From Spirochaetota bacterium (GTDB lineage: Bacteria > Spirochaetota > Spirochaetia > Treponematales > UBA12059): DNA of 39,745 bases. The notes under the pieces are model-generated. The model saw only the letters and a program-made list of their open reading frames with translations. It was not told the DNA's origin and made no database searches. The translations under genes and the position numbers were made by a program. This document shows, in pieces, positions 1-8,101 of the stretch (its first letter is position 1; each line of letters starts with the position of its first letter). Location of the stretch: the NCBI GenBank assembly GCA_018816345.1, contig JAHIWG010000125.1:1-39745 (forward strand), in the 5' to 3' direction.

Positions 1-146
1 CGGAGCCGCGGTTAAGCCGCGAGGCCAGGCGAGACGGCTTGAACCGCGGCCGGAGAACGCCGCGCTACCGCGCCGGAGCCGCGGTTAAGCCGCGAGGCCA
101 GGCGAGACGGCTTGAACCGCGGCCGGAGAACGCCGCGCTACCGCGC
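1..146. repeat. Two tandem copies of a 73-bp palindromic unit
   Basis: Bases 1-73 and 74-146 are identical. Within each unit an imperfect inverted repeat is visible: in copy 1, bases 5-18 pair with 36-50 with one bulged base. The second copy is followed at 147 by a sequence that pairs with its own end. The left edge is cut by the window, so more copies may lie upstream. The arrangement resembles REP/BIME-type intergenic palindromes. There are no spacers between copies, so it is not a CRISPR array. Its function is unknown; it lies just downstream of the minus-strand ABC-F gene. Confidence 0.85.
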
Positions 147-157
147 CGGCGTTCTCC
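125..157 (-). terminator. Hairpin at the 3' end of the ABC-F gene
   Basis: Bases 125-135 and 147-157 form a perfect 11-bp GC-rich stem with an 11-nt loop, beginning at the stop codon of the ABC-F gene. One arm belongs to the second 73-bp repeat and the other is unique sequence. There is no T-run, so it may be an RNA-stabilising or Rho-assisted 3' structure rather than a textbook intrinsic terminator. Confidence 0.4.
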
Positions 158-1791
158 TATATCTCGGCTACCACGTGTCCGTGGTAGTACTGGTCGCGTA
201 GGGCCTTGACCTGGTCGTCCTTCAGGTACTCGTCGAATTTCATCATGCGGTCTATGACGCCGCCCGGGCAGAACTCGACTATGCGGTTAGCTATCGAGTT
301 CACGAACTCGTGGTCGTGGCTCGTGAACAGCACTATCCCGGGGAACTCCATGAGGCCGTTGTTGAGGGCGGTTATCGACTCGAGGTCGAGATGGTTGGTC
401 GGCTCGTCTAGTATAAGGCAGTTCGCGGCCTGGAGCATCATGCGGGAGAGCAGGCATCGGACCTTCTCTCCTCCGGAGAGGACGCGCACCGGCTTCAGGG
501 CCTCGTCGCCGGAGAATAGCATACGGCCCAGGAACGAGCGTATATAGGTCTCGTCGTCGCTCGAGGTGTAGCGCTTGAGCCAGTCGACGATCGTGTCGTC
601 GGAGTCGAAGAGGGCGGCGTTCTCCTTGGGGAAGTACGAGGAGCTCATCGTCTGGCCCCACGAGCAGTCGCCCGAATAATCCTTCTCCTCGCCGGCGAGT
701 ATCCTGAAGAAGGCGGTCTTGGCCAAGTGCTCTCGCCCGACGAAGGCGATCTTGTCGCCCCTGTTGACTACGATGTCGAGCTTCGACAGGACGGGCTTGC
801 CGTCGGCGAGCAGCGTCACGTCCCTGAGGCTGACGACGTTATTGCCCGGCTCGCGGTCCGGCTTGAAGCCGACCCAGGGGAAGCGCCTCGTCGTCGGCTG
901 CATGTCCTCGACCTCGAGCTTGTCCAGGACCTTGCGGCGGCTCGTAGCCTGGCGGCTCTTTGCGGCGTTCGACGCGAATCGCTGGATGAATTCCTTGAGG
1001 TCCTTGATCTTGTCCTCGCGGCGCTTCTTCTCGTCCTTCATCTGGGACTGGAGCATCTTGGAGACCTTGTACCAGAAGTCGTAGTTGCCGGGGTACTGGC
1101 GGATGAGGCCGAAGTCGATGTCGCATATCTGGGTGCAGACGGAGTTGAGGAAGTGCCTGTCGTGGGATACGACGATGACGATGTTCTGGAAGTCCATGAG
1201 GAATTCCTCGAGCCAGGTTATGCTGTCGAGGTCGAGGCCGTTGGTCGGCTCGTCGAGGAGCAGGATATCGGGATTGCCGAAGAGCGCCTGGGCCAGCAGC
1301 GCGCGCACCTTGAGGCTCTCGGTAACCTCGCGCATCGGGCGCTCGTGCTCGGTCGAAGGGACCCCGAGGCCGGAGAGCAGGATGCTGGCCTGGGCCTCGG
1401 CCTCCCATCCTCCAAGTTCAGCGAATTCGCCTTCGAGCTCGCTGGCCCGTATGCCGTCCGCCTCGCTGAAGTCCTCCTTCGCGTAGACGGCCTCTCGCTC
1501 CTTCATGATGGCGTACAGCTTGTCGTAGCCGCGGATGACGACGTCGACGAGGCGCTCGTCCTCGAACTCGAAGTGGTCCTGCTTCAGCACCGCCATCCGG
1601 AGCTTGGGCGGGTAGGAGACCTGGCCGAAGTCTGGCTCGAGCTCTCCCGAGAGCACCTTTAGGAAGGTGGACTTTCCCGAGCCGTTTGCGCCGATGATGC
1701 CGTAGCAGTTGCCGGGCACGAACTTCAGGTTGACGTCCTTGAATAATATGCGCTCGCCGAAGCCGAGCTTGAGATCGCTGACATTGATCAA
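157..1791 (-). CDS. ABC-F family ATPase (YkpA/YbiT type)
   Basis: This is a soluble twin-ATPase of the ABC-F family, whose members act on the ribosome as translation factors rather than as transporters. The first nucleotide-binding domain has a good Walker A (GANGSGKST) and Walker B (LLLDEPTNGLD), but its signature is degenerate (TESLKVR). The linker (about residues 230-300) is rich in Lys, Arg and Glu. The second domain has a degenerate Walker A (GREHLAKTAF) but an intact LSGGEKVR signature and LILDEPTNHLD. As far as I recall this asymmetry is typical of the YkpA/YbiT group. I place the start at a TTG at 1791 (544 aa) because an AAGGAA ribosome site precedes it and a good promoter lies at 1835-1863; the longer ATG reading from 1863 would begin inside that promoter. 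Confidence 0.9.
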   Translation of the reverse strand: MINVSDLKLGFGERILFKDVNLKFVPGNCYGIIGANGSGKSTFLKVLSGELEPDFGQVSYPPKLRMAVLKQDHFEFEDERLVDVVIRGYDKLYAIMKEREAVYAKEDFSEADGIRASELEGEFAELGGWEAEAQASILLSGLGVPSTEHERPMREVTESLKVRALLAQALFGNPDILLLDEPTNGLDLDSITWLEEFLMDFQNIVIVVSHDRHFLNSVCTQICDIDFGLIRQYPGNYDFWYKVSKMLQSQMKDEKKRREDKIKDLKEFIQRFASNAAKSRQATSRRKVLDKLEVEDMQPTTRRFPWVGFKPDREPGNNVVSLRDVTLLADGKPVLSKLDIVVNRGDKIAFVGREHLAKTAFFRILAGEEKDYSGDCSWGQTMSSSYFPKENAALFDSDDTIVDWLKRYTSSDDETYIRSFLGRMLFSGDEALKPVRVLSGGEKVRCLLSRMMLQAANCLILDEPTNHLDLESITALNNGLMEFPGIVLFTSHDHEFVNSIANRIVEFCPGGVIDRMMKFDEYLKDDQVKALRDQYYHGHVVAEI

Positions 1792-1834
1792 GGTTTGTTC
1801 CTTATATACCGTAGGATTCCGTAGCCGTATGCGA

Positions 1835-1863
1835 ATAATGACGAAAAAACGCGAGAAACGCAA
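1835..1863 (-). promoter_or_regulatory. Sigma-70 type promoter for the ABC-F gene
   Basis: On the minus strand TTGCGT (1858-1863) and CATTAT (1835-1840) are separated by 17 bp. The predicted start site lies about 35-40 nt before the TTG start at 1791, which supports that start over the ATG at 1863. Confidence 0.5.
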
Positions 1864-1902
1864 GGGCTACGGGGCTCGCTAGCGATAGGATTCCTTCCTC
1901 GT

Positions 1903-1930
1903 TTGACACGGAACTATTCGATCGTATACG
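1903..1930 (+). promoter_or_regulatory. Sigma-70 type promoter for the Cas2-like/prfB operon
   Basis: A perfect TTGACA (1903-1908) is followed after 16 bp by TATACG (1925-1930), or after 18 bp by TACGAT (1927-1932). The predicted transcription start at about 1937-1939 coincides with the ATG at 1938, implying a leaderless message. Confidence 0.6.
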
Positions 1931-1937
1931 ATGCTAT

Positions 1938-2225
1938 ATGTTCGTGTCAGTCGTTTGCGACCTAGGCGGAGAAGACTCTAGGGCGGCCGTGTACGGCCTC
2001 CTCCCGCAGTACGGCTTCGAGAAGGTACAGCGCGCCTGTTTCGAGAGCTCTCGCGCCAGCGAGAAGCAGGTCGCCGCGCTCAAGCGCGATATCGACAAGG
2101 TGACCGACTACTACGATACCGTTCGTATCTACCAGTATCCAATAGAAGGGCGGCTCGCCGTTTCGATCCTCAAGGAGAATCGATGGAAGCGGGTCGTCGT
2201 GCGCGCGCCCTCGGCCGAGAAATAA
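1938..2225 (+). CDS. Orphan Cas2-like small protein
   Basis: This is a 95-residue protein with the layout of Cas2/VapD-type ferredoxin folds. A first beta strand ends in an aspartate (VVCD, Asp8), where Cas2 enzymes carry the conserved metal-binding Asp. A helix with R15 and the LLPQYGF segment follows, then KVQRACFES, a Leu/Lys-rich helix (ALKRDID) and the strand DTVRIYQYP, which matches the SVRIY-type strand of Cas2. No cas1, other cas gene or CRISPR array is visible in the window. No Shine-Dalgarno sequence precedes the ATG, and the predicted transcript starts at the start codon. prfB begins 28 nt downstream, so the two are probably cotranscribed. The family assignment rests on pattern recognition alone; whether it is a nuclease or only shares the fold is open. 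Confidence 0.65.
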   Translation: MFVSVVCDLGGEDSRAAVYGLLPQYGFEKVQRACFESSRASEKQVAALKRDIDKVTDYYDTVRIYQYPIEGRLAVSILKENRWKRVVVRAPSAEK

Positions 2226-2253
2226 AGCCGGCGCCCGCGAGAGGAAGACGACG

Positions 2254-3388
2254 ATGCTCGACGATCTAGCCGCTCCGATAGCGCAGCTCAAGAAAGAAGT
2301 CCTCGAAATCTGGGGGCGTCTTTGACGCCGCGACTATTCGCTCCAAGATAGAGACGAAGGAATCCCAATCGTCCGAGCCCGGTTTCTGGAACGACCAGAA
2401 GCGTTCCGAGCGGGTCATGGGCGAGCTCAAGATACTACGCAACCGCCTCGAGACCTGGGAGGAGATAAAGCGCTCCACCGACGCCTTGGACGAGGTCTTC
2501 GGCATGGCCATGGAAGAGGACGGCGCGTCCCTGGAACCCGAGATCCGGGAATCGTACGCGGCGATAAGCGCCCGCTTCGAGAAGGCCGTGACGCTCGAGC
2601 TCATGACCGGCGAGGCGGACAGGGCCAGCGCGTTCCTGTCTATCCACGCCGGCTCCGGAGGTACCGAGGCCTGCGACTGGGCGGGCATGCTGTTCCGCAT
2701 GTATACCAGGTGGGCCGAGCGGCAGGGCTTCAGCTACGAGGTAGTCGACATGCTCGAGGCCGAGGGCGGGATCAAGAGCGTCACTATCCAGATCGACGGC
2801 CCCTACGCCTACGGCCACCTCAGGACCGAGTCCGGCGTCCATCGCCTCGTGCGCATCAGCCCCTTCGACGCGAACGCCAGGCGGCATACGAGCTTCGCGA
2901 GCGTCTCTACCTTCCCCGTGATCGACGACACGATAGACGTGACGGTCAAGCCCGACGAGATACGCATCGACACCTACCGCGCGGGCGGCGCCGGCGGGCA
3001 GAAGGTCAATAAGACCGATAGCGCCGTACGCATCACCCACCTCGCGACGGGCATCGTCGTGACCTGCCAGAACGAGCGCAGCCAGCACAAGAACAAGGAC
3101 GTGGCGATGTCAGTCCTTAAGAGCCGCCTCTACGACCTGTACCGCAAGGAGAAGGACAAGGAGAACGAGAAGTACCAGGGCGACAAGAAGGAGATAGCCT
3201 GGGGCTCCCAGATCCGCTCCTACGTGTTCCAGCCCTATACCATGGTGAAGGACCACAGGACCAAGTTCTTCGTCGGTAATATCCAGGGCGTCATGGACGG
3301 CGATATCGACCCGTTCATCGATTCCTACCTGCACTTCCTCTGGAAGGGCGGCACTGTCCAGGCCGACGGCGACGACGACGAGGATTGA
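2254..3388 (+). CDS. prfB: Peptide chain release factor 2 (programmed +1 frameshift)
   Basis: RF2 recognises UGA and UAA stop codons and triggers peptide release. The ATG at 2254 follows a GAGGAAG ribosome site and opens 23 codons that end at an in-frame TGA (2323-2325) in the classical CTTTGAC context. The G-rich stretch before it (2312-2316) is the usual internal Shine-Dalgarno-like stimulator. A +1 slip on CTT continues with GAC at 2324 and reads on to 3388, giving 377 residues in all, close to the usual 365. The codon-recognition tripeptide SPF (RISPFDANARRHTS) and the catalytic GGQ (GAGGQKVNKTDSAVR) are both present. The frameshift is the known autoregulatory device: abundant RF2 terminates at the UGA and scarce RF2 allows slipping. 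Only the downstream part appears as one open frame (from an internal ATG at 2417). Confidence 0.97.
2311..2326 (+). promoter_or_regulatory. Programmed +1 frameshift site in prfB
   Basis: The string TGG GGG CGT CTT TGA C combines an internal Shine-Dalgarno-like G-run, the slippery CTT codon and a UGA stop followed by C. This is the conserved RF2 recoding signal. Confidence 0.95.
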
Positions 3389-3395
3389 CGGCGCG

Positions 3396-4859
3396 ATGGG
3401 AAGGCTCTCGCGATCCTCGGGCCCCGCGGCGGCTCCGTTGCTGGCCTTCTCCCTATCGCTATTGTCTACGGTCCTCGCCCGGGCCGAGCCCCTCGTCATA
3501 GCGTGGGCGGAGCTGGAGTCGGGCGACCTCGCGGACGGCTATCGGAACGCGGCGACGCTCGTCCCTCGTCAACTGATGTCGGAGATGGGCTTCGTGGGCG
3601 TACGGTACCCGGGCGACGATGAAGTCTCATCGGTCGAGCTCAAGCGCTCCGCCGAGGCCATGGAGTCGGCGAGGAAGGCCGTGGCCGACGCGCGGGCCAA
3701 GCGCGACCTCGCGGCCCTGTCGGTACGCGATCCCGGGAAGCGGGCGGCCGATATAGTAGCGGCGGACGCCGCCGTCGAGAAGGCCCGGGCTCACCTCGAC
3801 GAGCTCATATCCGCCGAGGCGCTCGCTGGAACGGAGCCGCCCGAACCGAACGGAGCCCCCGTCTCCTATGAGCTAAGACGCTGGGCCGAGCACGACTCGG
3901 GCTCCTTATTCCCCGTCGCGCCCGATCCGGCCGCCGCCTGCGCGGAGAAGAAGGTGGACGTGCTCGTGCACGGCAGGCTCGATTCGAAGGGCGATTACCT
4001 AGTCGTCGAGCTCTCGGTCTTCGTGGCCTCGCTTGGCCGCGATATTTGGACGGGAACCGAGTACGCCTACGCGGACGGCCTACAGGATCTGGTAGGCGCT
4101 CTCGTACGCCCGGCGGCCGAGGCCGCGCTCGGCCGGCCGTATTCGCGCGTGGCCTTCAGGATAGATCCTCCTCAAGCGGACCTGTACGTAGACGGCAAGC
4201 GCGTACTCGATTCCGATGTCCTCTACTTCGAGCCCGGCGAGCACGAGGCGCAAGCCCGAGCCGGCGGCTGGGCTCGTTCCGGCGCTTTCTTCGTGGTCGT
4301 GCCCGGCGAGGACGCGTTCGTCTCCTTAAGCCTCGAGGAAGAGACGGTGCCGGGATTCACCCTGCGCAGCCTTCCCTCCGGCGCCTCGGTCTACCTGGAC
4401 GGAAGCCTCGCCGGCGTCTCGCCCTTCGAAATGCCCGGCTTCGCCTATCCTAGGGTCGCGCGCATCACCATGCCAGGCTACGATGACGCTCAGCTGGTCG
4501 TCAGGCCAGAGCTCCTGATGGAGGATACGGAGATCGCCTTGCTCCCGTCGGACGGGCTATCGTTCGACGATAGGTTCGACGATCGCAAGGGCGCCTTCTA
4601 TCGCTCTCTCGGCTTGTTCGTCGTATCCCTGCCCGTCACGGTGCTGTCCGGTGGTTTGTTCCAGACATTCTACGCCACGCTCGTCGAGGCTCAAAAAAAG
4701 CAAGCCGAGGGTGATACTAGCATCGAAACGGCGATCGAAAGGCTGAACAGCGAGTACTATACGACCCAGACGGTATTCTGGGTCTCCGCGGCGGCTTCCG
4801 CCGGTTTCGCGGCGAACGCTATAATCCAGCTCGTCCGGTACATCGGCGCGTCCCAATGA
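3396..4859 (+). CDS. Exported PEGA-domain membrane protein
   Basis: This 487-residue protein has a signal peptide (about residues 1-28, ending LARA). A charged Ala/Lys/Glu-rich segment follows (about 85-130), probably a coiled coil. Two PEGA-like beta modules come next, one near residues 250-300 (PPQADLYVDGKRV) and a clearer one near 325-370 (LRSLPSGASVYLDGSLAG, then PGY). Two hydrophobic segments near the C-terminus (about 408-435 and 460-484) look membrane-spanning. PEGA domains are small surface or periplasmic beta modules; no enzymatic motif is visible. The gene starts 7 nt after prfB and ends 22 nt before ftsY, so it is in the same transcription unit. Its function is unknown. Confidence 0.75.
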   Translation: MGRLSRSSGPAAAPLLAFSLSLLSTVLARAEPLVIAWAELESGDLADGYRNAATLVPRQLMSEMGFVGVRYPGDDEVSSVELKRSAEAMESARKAVADARAKRDLAALSVRDPGKRAADIVAADAAVEKARAHLDELISAEALAGTEPPEPNGAPVSYELRRWAEHDSGSLFPVAPDPAAACAEKKVDVLVHGRLDSKGDYLVVELSVFVASLGRDIWTGTEYAYADGLQDLVGALVRPAAEAALGRPYSRVAFRIDPPQADLYVDGKRVLDSDVLYFEPGEHEAQARAGGWARSGAFFVVVPGEDAFVSLSLEEETVPGFTLRSLPSGASVYLDGSLAGVSPFEMPGFAYPRVARITMPGYDDAQLVVRPELLMEDTEIALLPSDGLSFDDRFDDRKGAFYRSLGLFVVSLPVTVLSGGLFQTFYATLVEAQKKQAEGDTSIETAIERLNSEYYTTQTVFWVSAAASAGFAANAIIQLVRYIGASQ

Positions 4860-4881
4860 CGGGGCGTCTACAAAAGGAGAC

Positions 4882-5757
4882 ATGATGAGGTTCGGGGATA
4901 AGATAAGGAAACTGCTCGGCATGGAGGTCGTAGGCGACGACGACTGGGACGACCTCGCCGACCTGCTCGTCGAGGGAGACCTGGGGGCCGCCTTCTCGGA
5001 GGAGGTCGTCTCCGAGCTCAAGGCCTCCTGCGCCCGCTCCGGCGTCAAGAACGGCGACGGAGCGAGGCGAGCGCTGAAGGCGATGCTCTCCGGCTACGCG
5101 CGCTCCGTCTCGATAGCGCCGACCCCAGGCGGGCTGAACGTAGTCATGCTCCTGGGAGTCAACGGCGTCGGCAAGACCACGACTTCCGCCAAGCTGGCCA
5201 AGTACTGGATAGATCGCGGCGTTTCCTCCAAGGCCATACTCGCGGCGGGCGACACGTTCCGGGCGGCGGCCATAGAGCAGCTCAGGGCCCACGGTGAGCG
5301 CCTCGGAGTCCGCGTCGTCGCCCAGGAACGCGGTTCCGATTCCGGGGCCGTGCTGTACGACGCGCTCGATTCGGCGGCCGCCGACGGCTCCGACCTCGTC
5401 ATAGCGGATACCGCGGGCCGAATGCACACTAAGCAGAACCTGATCAAGGAACTCGAGAAGATGGACAAGATCGTAGCCGCGAAGGCGGATCCGTCCAGGT
5501 ACAGGCGATTGCTCGTCGTGGACGCGACGACGGGGCAGAACGCCCTGAGGCAGGCGGAGGCCTTCGCCGAGGCGGTCAGGATAGACGGCCTCGTTCTGAC
5601 GAAGTACGATTCGAGCGCCAGGGGCGGGATAGCCATCGCCATAGCCAAGCGCCTCGGGATACCTACCGCCTTCGTCTGCGACGGCGAGCGCTACGAGGAT
5701 ATCCGGCCCTTCGACGCGGATACGTATCTCGACGAATTCCTCGGGCTCGGGTCGTGA
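4882..5757 (+). CDS. ftsY: Signal recognition particle receptor FtsY
   Basis: FtsY is the SRP receptor GTPase that docks ribosome-nascent chains at the inner membrane. The protein has 291 residues: a short N domain (about 1-80) and a G domain with the P-loop GVNGVGKTTT (92-101), the SRP-specific insertion region (AAGDTFRAAAIEQL), DTAGRMHT and TKYD. The long acidic A domain of E. coli FtsY is absent, as is common outside enterobacteria. A strong AAAGGAGA site precedes two adjacent ATGs (4882 and 4885); either could be used. The stop codon overlaps the next start (GTGA). Confidence 0.95.
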   Translation: MMRFGDKIRKLLGMEVVGDDDWDDLADLLVEGDLGAAFSEEVVSELKASCARSGVKNGDGARRALKAMLSGYARSVSIAPTPGGLNVVMLLGVNGVGKTTTSAKLAKYWIDRGVSSKAILAAGDTFRAAAIEQLRAHGERLGVRVVAQERGSDSGAVLYDALDSAAADGSDLVIADTAGRMHTKQNLIKELEKMDKIVAAKADPSRYRRLLVVDATTGQNALRQAEAFAEAVRIDGLVLTKYDSSARGGIAIAIAKRLGIPTAFVCDGERYEDIRPFDADTYLDEFLGLGS

Positions 5758-6857
5758 GCCCGAAGGCGGCGATCCTCGCCGTACTGATCTTATCGATAGC
5801 CTCTGTCGAGTCGCGCGCGCAATCGTCGACGGCGCCTGGATGGTACGCCTCCGATCCCGCTGGCATGGCCTTCGAGCCTATCGCCGGCTTCGAAGGCCAT
5901 GAATTCGCGCTGCGCGTGACGGAGCGGGAAGGCTCAGTACTGTCGGAGCTATTCAAGGACGGGTCGCCTTTCAAGGAATGGATCCGCGCCTACGGCCCGG
6001 GCGGGGTCCTGTCGCGCGAGGCCTACTCGCGCGAAGGCGTCATAAAGGAAGAGTCGCTATACGACGCCGCAGGACGACGGGTCCTCGAGAGGTTCTTCCT
6101 CGACAACGGAACGATAGAGGAGACCGAATACGAGTACTCGTCGGGAAGGCTAGCCTCTAAGGCTACGAGCCGAGGCGGCGATCCGATAGCTACCGTCTCT
6201 TATTTTTACGCCCCCGACGGGCGGCTCGCCCTCACCAAGGAATCCACGGGGCTATCCTTCGGGACCGACGAGTCAAGGATAGCGGGGGGCTCCCGTGGCG
6301 GATCCTCCACCTGGCGGATAGGGCCGGACGGCCTAGAGCTCCGTCGGTACGACTCCTCGGGAAGGCTCGCGACGATTTTCTCCTATCGGGGCGCGCAGCT
6401 CGCAAGCCGGGAGGACAGGTCCTGGAAGGACGGTCGGCTAGAACGTTCGGTTGTCGAGTCGAGCGACGGCGCCATGACAATTATTGAATACGAGACCGAG
6501 GGCGCCGCCGCCGGGGAGCCGCGAACGTCTACGAGAAAGAAGGACGGGGCGGTCGTATCGGCGGAAAGCCGCGAATACGACGACGAGGGGCGGGTATCGC
6601 TCATTAGGACGAGCTCGGGCGCCGCCGAGACCGTGGCGGAATACGGCTACGGCGAGACCGGGGAGCTAACGACGGTGCGCACCTCGAAGGCAGGGATCCT
6701 CGTGTCTGTCGTGCGCCATGAATCGGCTACCGTCAGGGTAGAGGAGTTCTTCGACTCCGGGGTGGCGTTCGCGCGCGTCCGATACGAGGACGGCCGGAGA
6801 GTGCTAGAGGAAATACTGCGCGACGGCCGAGTCGTTCGCTCTAGGAGCTTCAAATGA
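5754..6857 (+). CDS. Exported protein with YD/MORN-like repeats
   Basis: A GTG start at 5754 overlaps the ftsY stop (GTGA), indicating translational coupling. The 367-residue protein has an N-terminal signal peptide (about 1-22, ending SRA-Q). The rest is a series of short beta-hairpin units in which a tyrosine strand is followed by a turn of the form D-x-x-GR, for example YDAAGRRV, YSSGRLAS, APDGRLALT, YDSSGRLAT, YDDEGRVS and YGETGELT. These resemble YD/RHS-like or YwqK/MORN-like repeats. No catalytic motif is visible. It ends in an ATGA overlap with the first Lol-type permease, so it may be an accessory of that exporter, but this is inference from position only. Confidence 0.7.
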   Translation: MSPKAAILAVLILSIASVESRAQSSTAPGWYASDPAGMAFEPIAGFEGHEFALRVTEREGSVLSELFKDGSPFKEWIRAYGPGGVLSREAYSREGVIKEESLYDAAGRRVLERFFLDNGTIEETEYEYSSGRLASKATSRGGDPIATVSYFYAPDGRLALTKESTGLSFGTDESRIAGGSRGGSSTWRIGPDGLELRRYDSSGRLATIFSYRGAQLASREDRSWKDGRLERSVVESSDGAMTIIEYETEGAAAGEPRTSTRKKDGAVVSAESREYDDEGRVSLIRTSSGAAETVAEYGYGETGELTTVRTSKAGILVSVVRHESATVRVEEFFDSGVAFARVRYEDGRRVLEEILRDGRVVRSRSFK

Positions 6858-8101
6858 GCGTCCGGGGGTGGATTCCTTTCGTGGCGTCTCGGTGGTTCCG
6901 CTCGGGGAGGGAATCCGGGCCTTCGCTCGCCCCGGCCACGGCCGGCATCGCGGTCGGAGTAGCCGCGCTCCTCTGCGTGATAGGCGTCATGAACGGCTTC
7001 CAGCTAGGGTTCATCGACGCCGTGCTGGATCTGGATAGCTACCACGTCAGGGTACCTGCCGGGGTCGACGGCCCCGCGAGCGTCTCGGGAATAATCGACG
7101 CCCTGCCTGGCGCGACCGCTGCCCTGCCGTTCGTCGACGTGAGGACGATGGTAGCCAATAAGCGAGGCAAGGCCGCGGCGCTCCGTATAAAGATCGTGCC
7201 TGACGACGCGCTGTCGCTCGACCCCGCCCTGGCCGCCCGCCTGGAATTGCGTTCGGGCGAGTTCTCCGGGGGGCTCGTCGTCGGGTCCGAGCTATCGAAG
7301 CGCCTGGACCTGCGGGTAGGCGACGTCGTATCGGTGCTCGACGTATCGGCGGACGAGGAAGAGGGGATAGACGCCTCCATGGCGGGGCTAAGCGTCGCCG
7401 GCGTCTTCCATTGCGGCTACTACGATTTCGACGCCGCGCTGGCCTTCCTCCCGGAATCGTCGGCCGGAGGCCTCGGCCGCGGAGAGGCCCCGACCATAGG
7501 CATCAAGCTAGGCGATCGCTACGGCGACGCCCGCGCTATCGCCGAGCTCGCGGAGGCGGGCATCGCCGGCGCCGAGAGCTGGCGGGAGTATAACCGGGCG
7601 TTCTTCGGGGCTCTCCGGATGGAGAAGTCCGTGATGATGATGCTCGTCGGGCTCATCTTCCTGGTCGTCGGCGTCAATATCTTCCATTCGATGAGGAAGG
7701 CCGTGTACGGCCGAGTCGAGGATATCGCGACCATGAAGGCCCTCGGCGCAGACTCCGCGAGCGTCAGGCGGGTCTTCATGCTCGACGGCATCGCCGCCGG
7801 CGTAGGCGGGGCCTTGGCCGGCCTGTGCGCAGGCCTCCTCGTCTCCATGAACGTCAACGAGGTGTTCTCCGCGATAGAGGCCTTCGTGGCCTTCGCGTAT
7901 CGGATAGTCGGGGCCGGCGGCTCGGCATTCGAGATTTTCTCCCCGAAGCTGTTCTATATCGGCGACGTACCGGTGCGGCTTTCTTTCGCCGAGACGCTAT
8001 TCATAACGGCGGCCGGCGCGTCGTCCGCCGTAGCCGCCGCCTGGGCCGCGAGCTCTCGCGTTTCCAGGATCCTGCCCTCGGAGGTCCTCCGCGATGAATG
8101 A
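6854..8101 (+). CDS. LolC/LolE-family lipoprotein exporter permease (first)
   Basis: This 415-residue permease has the FtsX/MacB layout: an N-terminal membrane helix (about 30-50), a large periplasmic domain (about 55-250) and three C-terminal helices (about 255-280, 310-340 and 375-400). The helix after the periplasmic domain carries the typical VGVNIFHSMRKAVYGRVEDIATMKALGA stretch seen in this family (read from 7666). With the following ATPase and second permease it forms a LolCDE-type complex, which extracts lipoproteins from the inner membrane using ATP. It starts in an ATGA overlap with the gene before and overlaps the ATPase gene by 8 nt. Confidence 0.85.
   Translation: MSVRGWIPFVASRWFRSGRESGPSLAPATAGIAVGVAALLCVIGVMNGFQLGFIDAVLDLDSYHVRVPAGVDGPASVSGIIDALPGATAALPFVDVRTMVANKRGKAAALRIKIVPDDALSLDPALAARLELRSGEFSGGLVVGSELSKRLDLRVGDVVSVLDVSADEEEGIDASMAGLSVAGVFHCGYYDFDAALAFLPESSAGGLGRGEAPTIGIKLGDRYGDARAIAELAEAGIAGAESWREYNRAFFGALRMEKSVMMMLVGLIFLVVGVNIFHSMRKAVYGRVEDIATMKALGADSASVRRVFMLDGIAAGVGGALAGLCAGLLVSMNVNEVFSAIEAFVAFAYRIVGAGGSAFEIFSPKLFYIGDVPVRLSFAETLFITAAGASSAVAAAWAASSRVSRILPSEVLRDE

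Noticed and set aside
1-146. CRISPR array
   Set aside because: The two repeats are directly adjacent, are 73 bp long and have no spacers, despite the Cas2-like gene 1.8 kb away.
727-1662. 311-residue plus-strand reading frame
   Set aside because: It lies fully antisense to the ABC-F gene, has low-complexity Leu/Val/Asp/Glu composition and no motif; it is a by-product of GC-rich codon use.
2266-2700. 144-residue minus-strand frame opposite prfB
   Set aside because: It is antisense to a certain gene, Ser-rich and without motifs.
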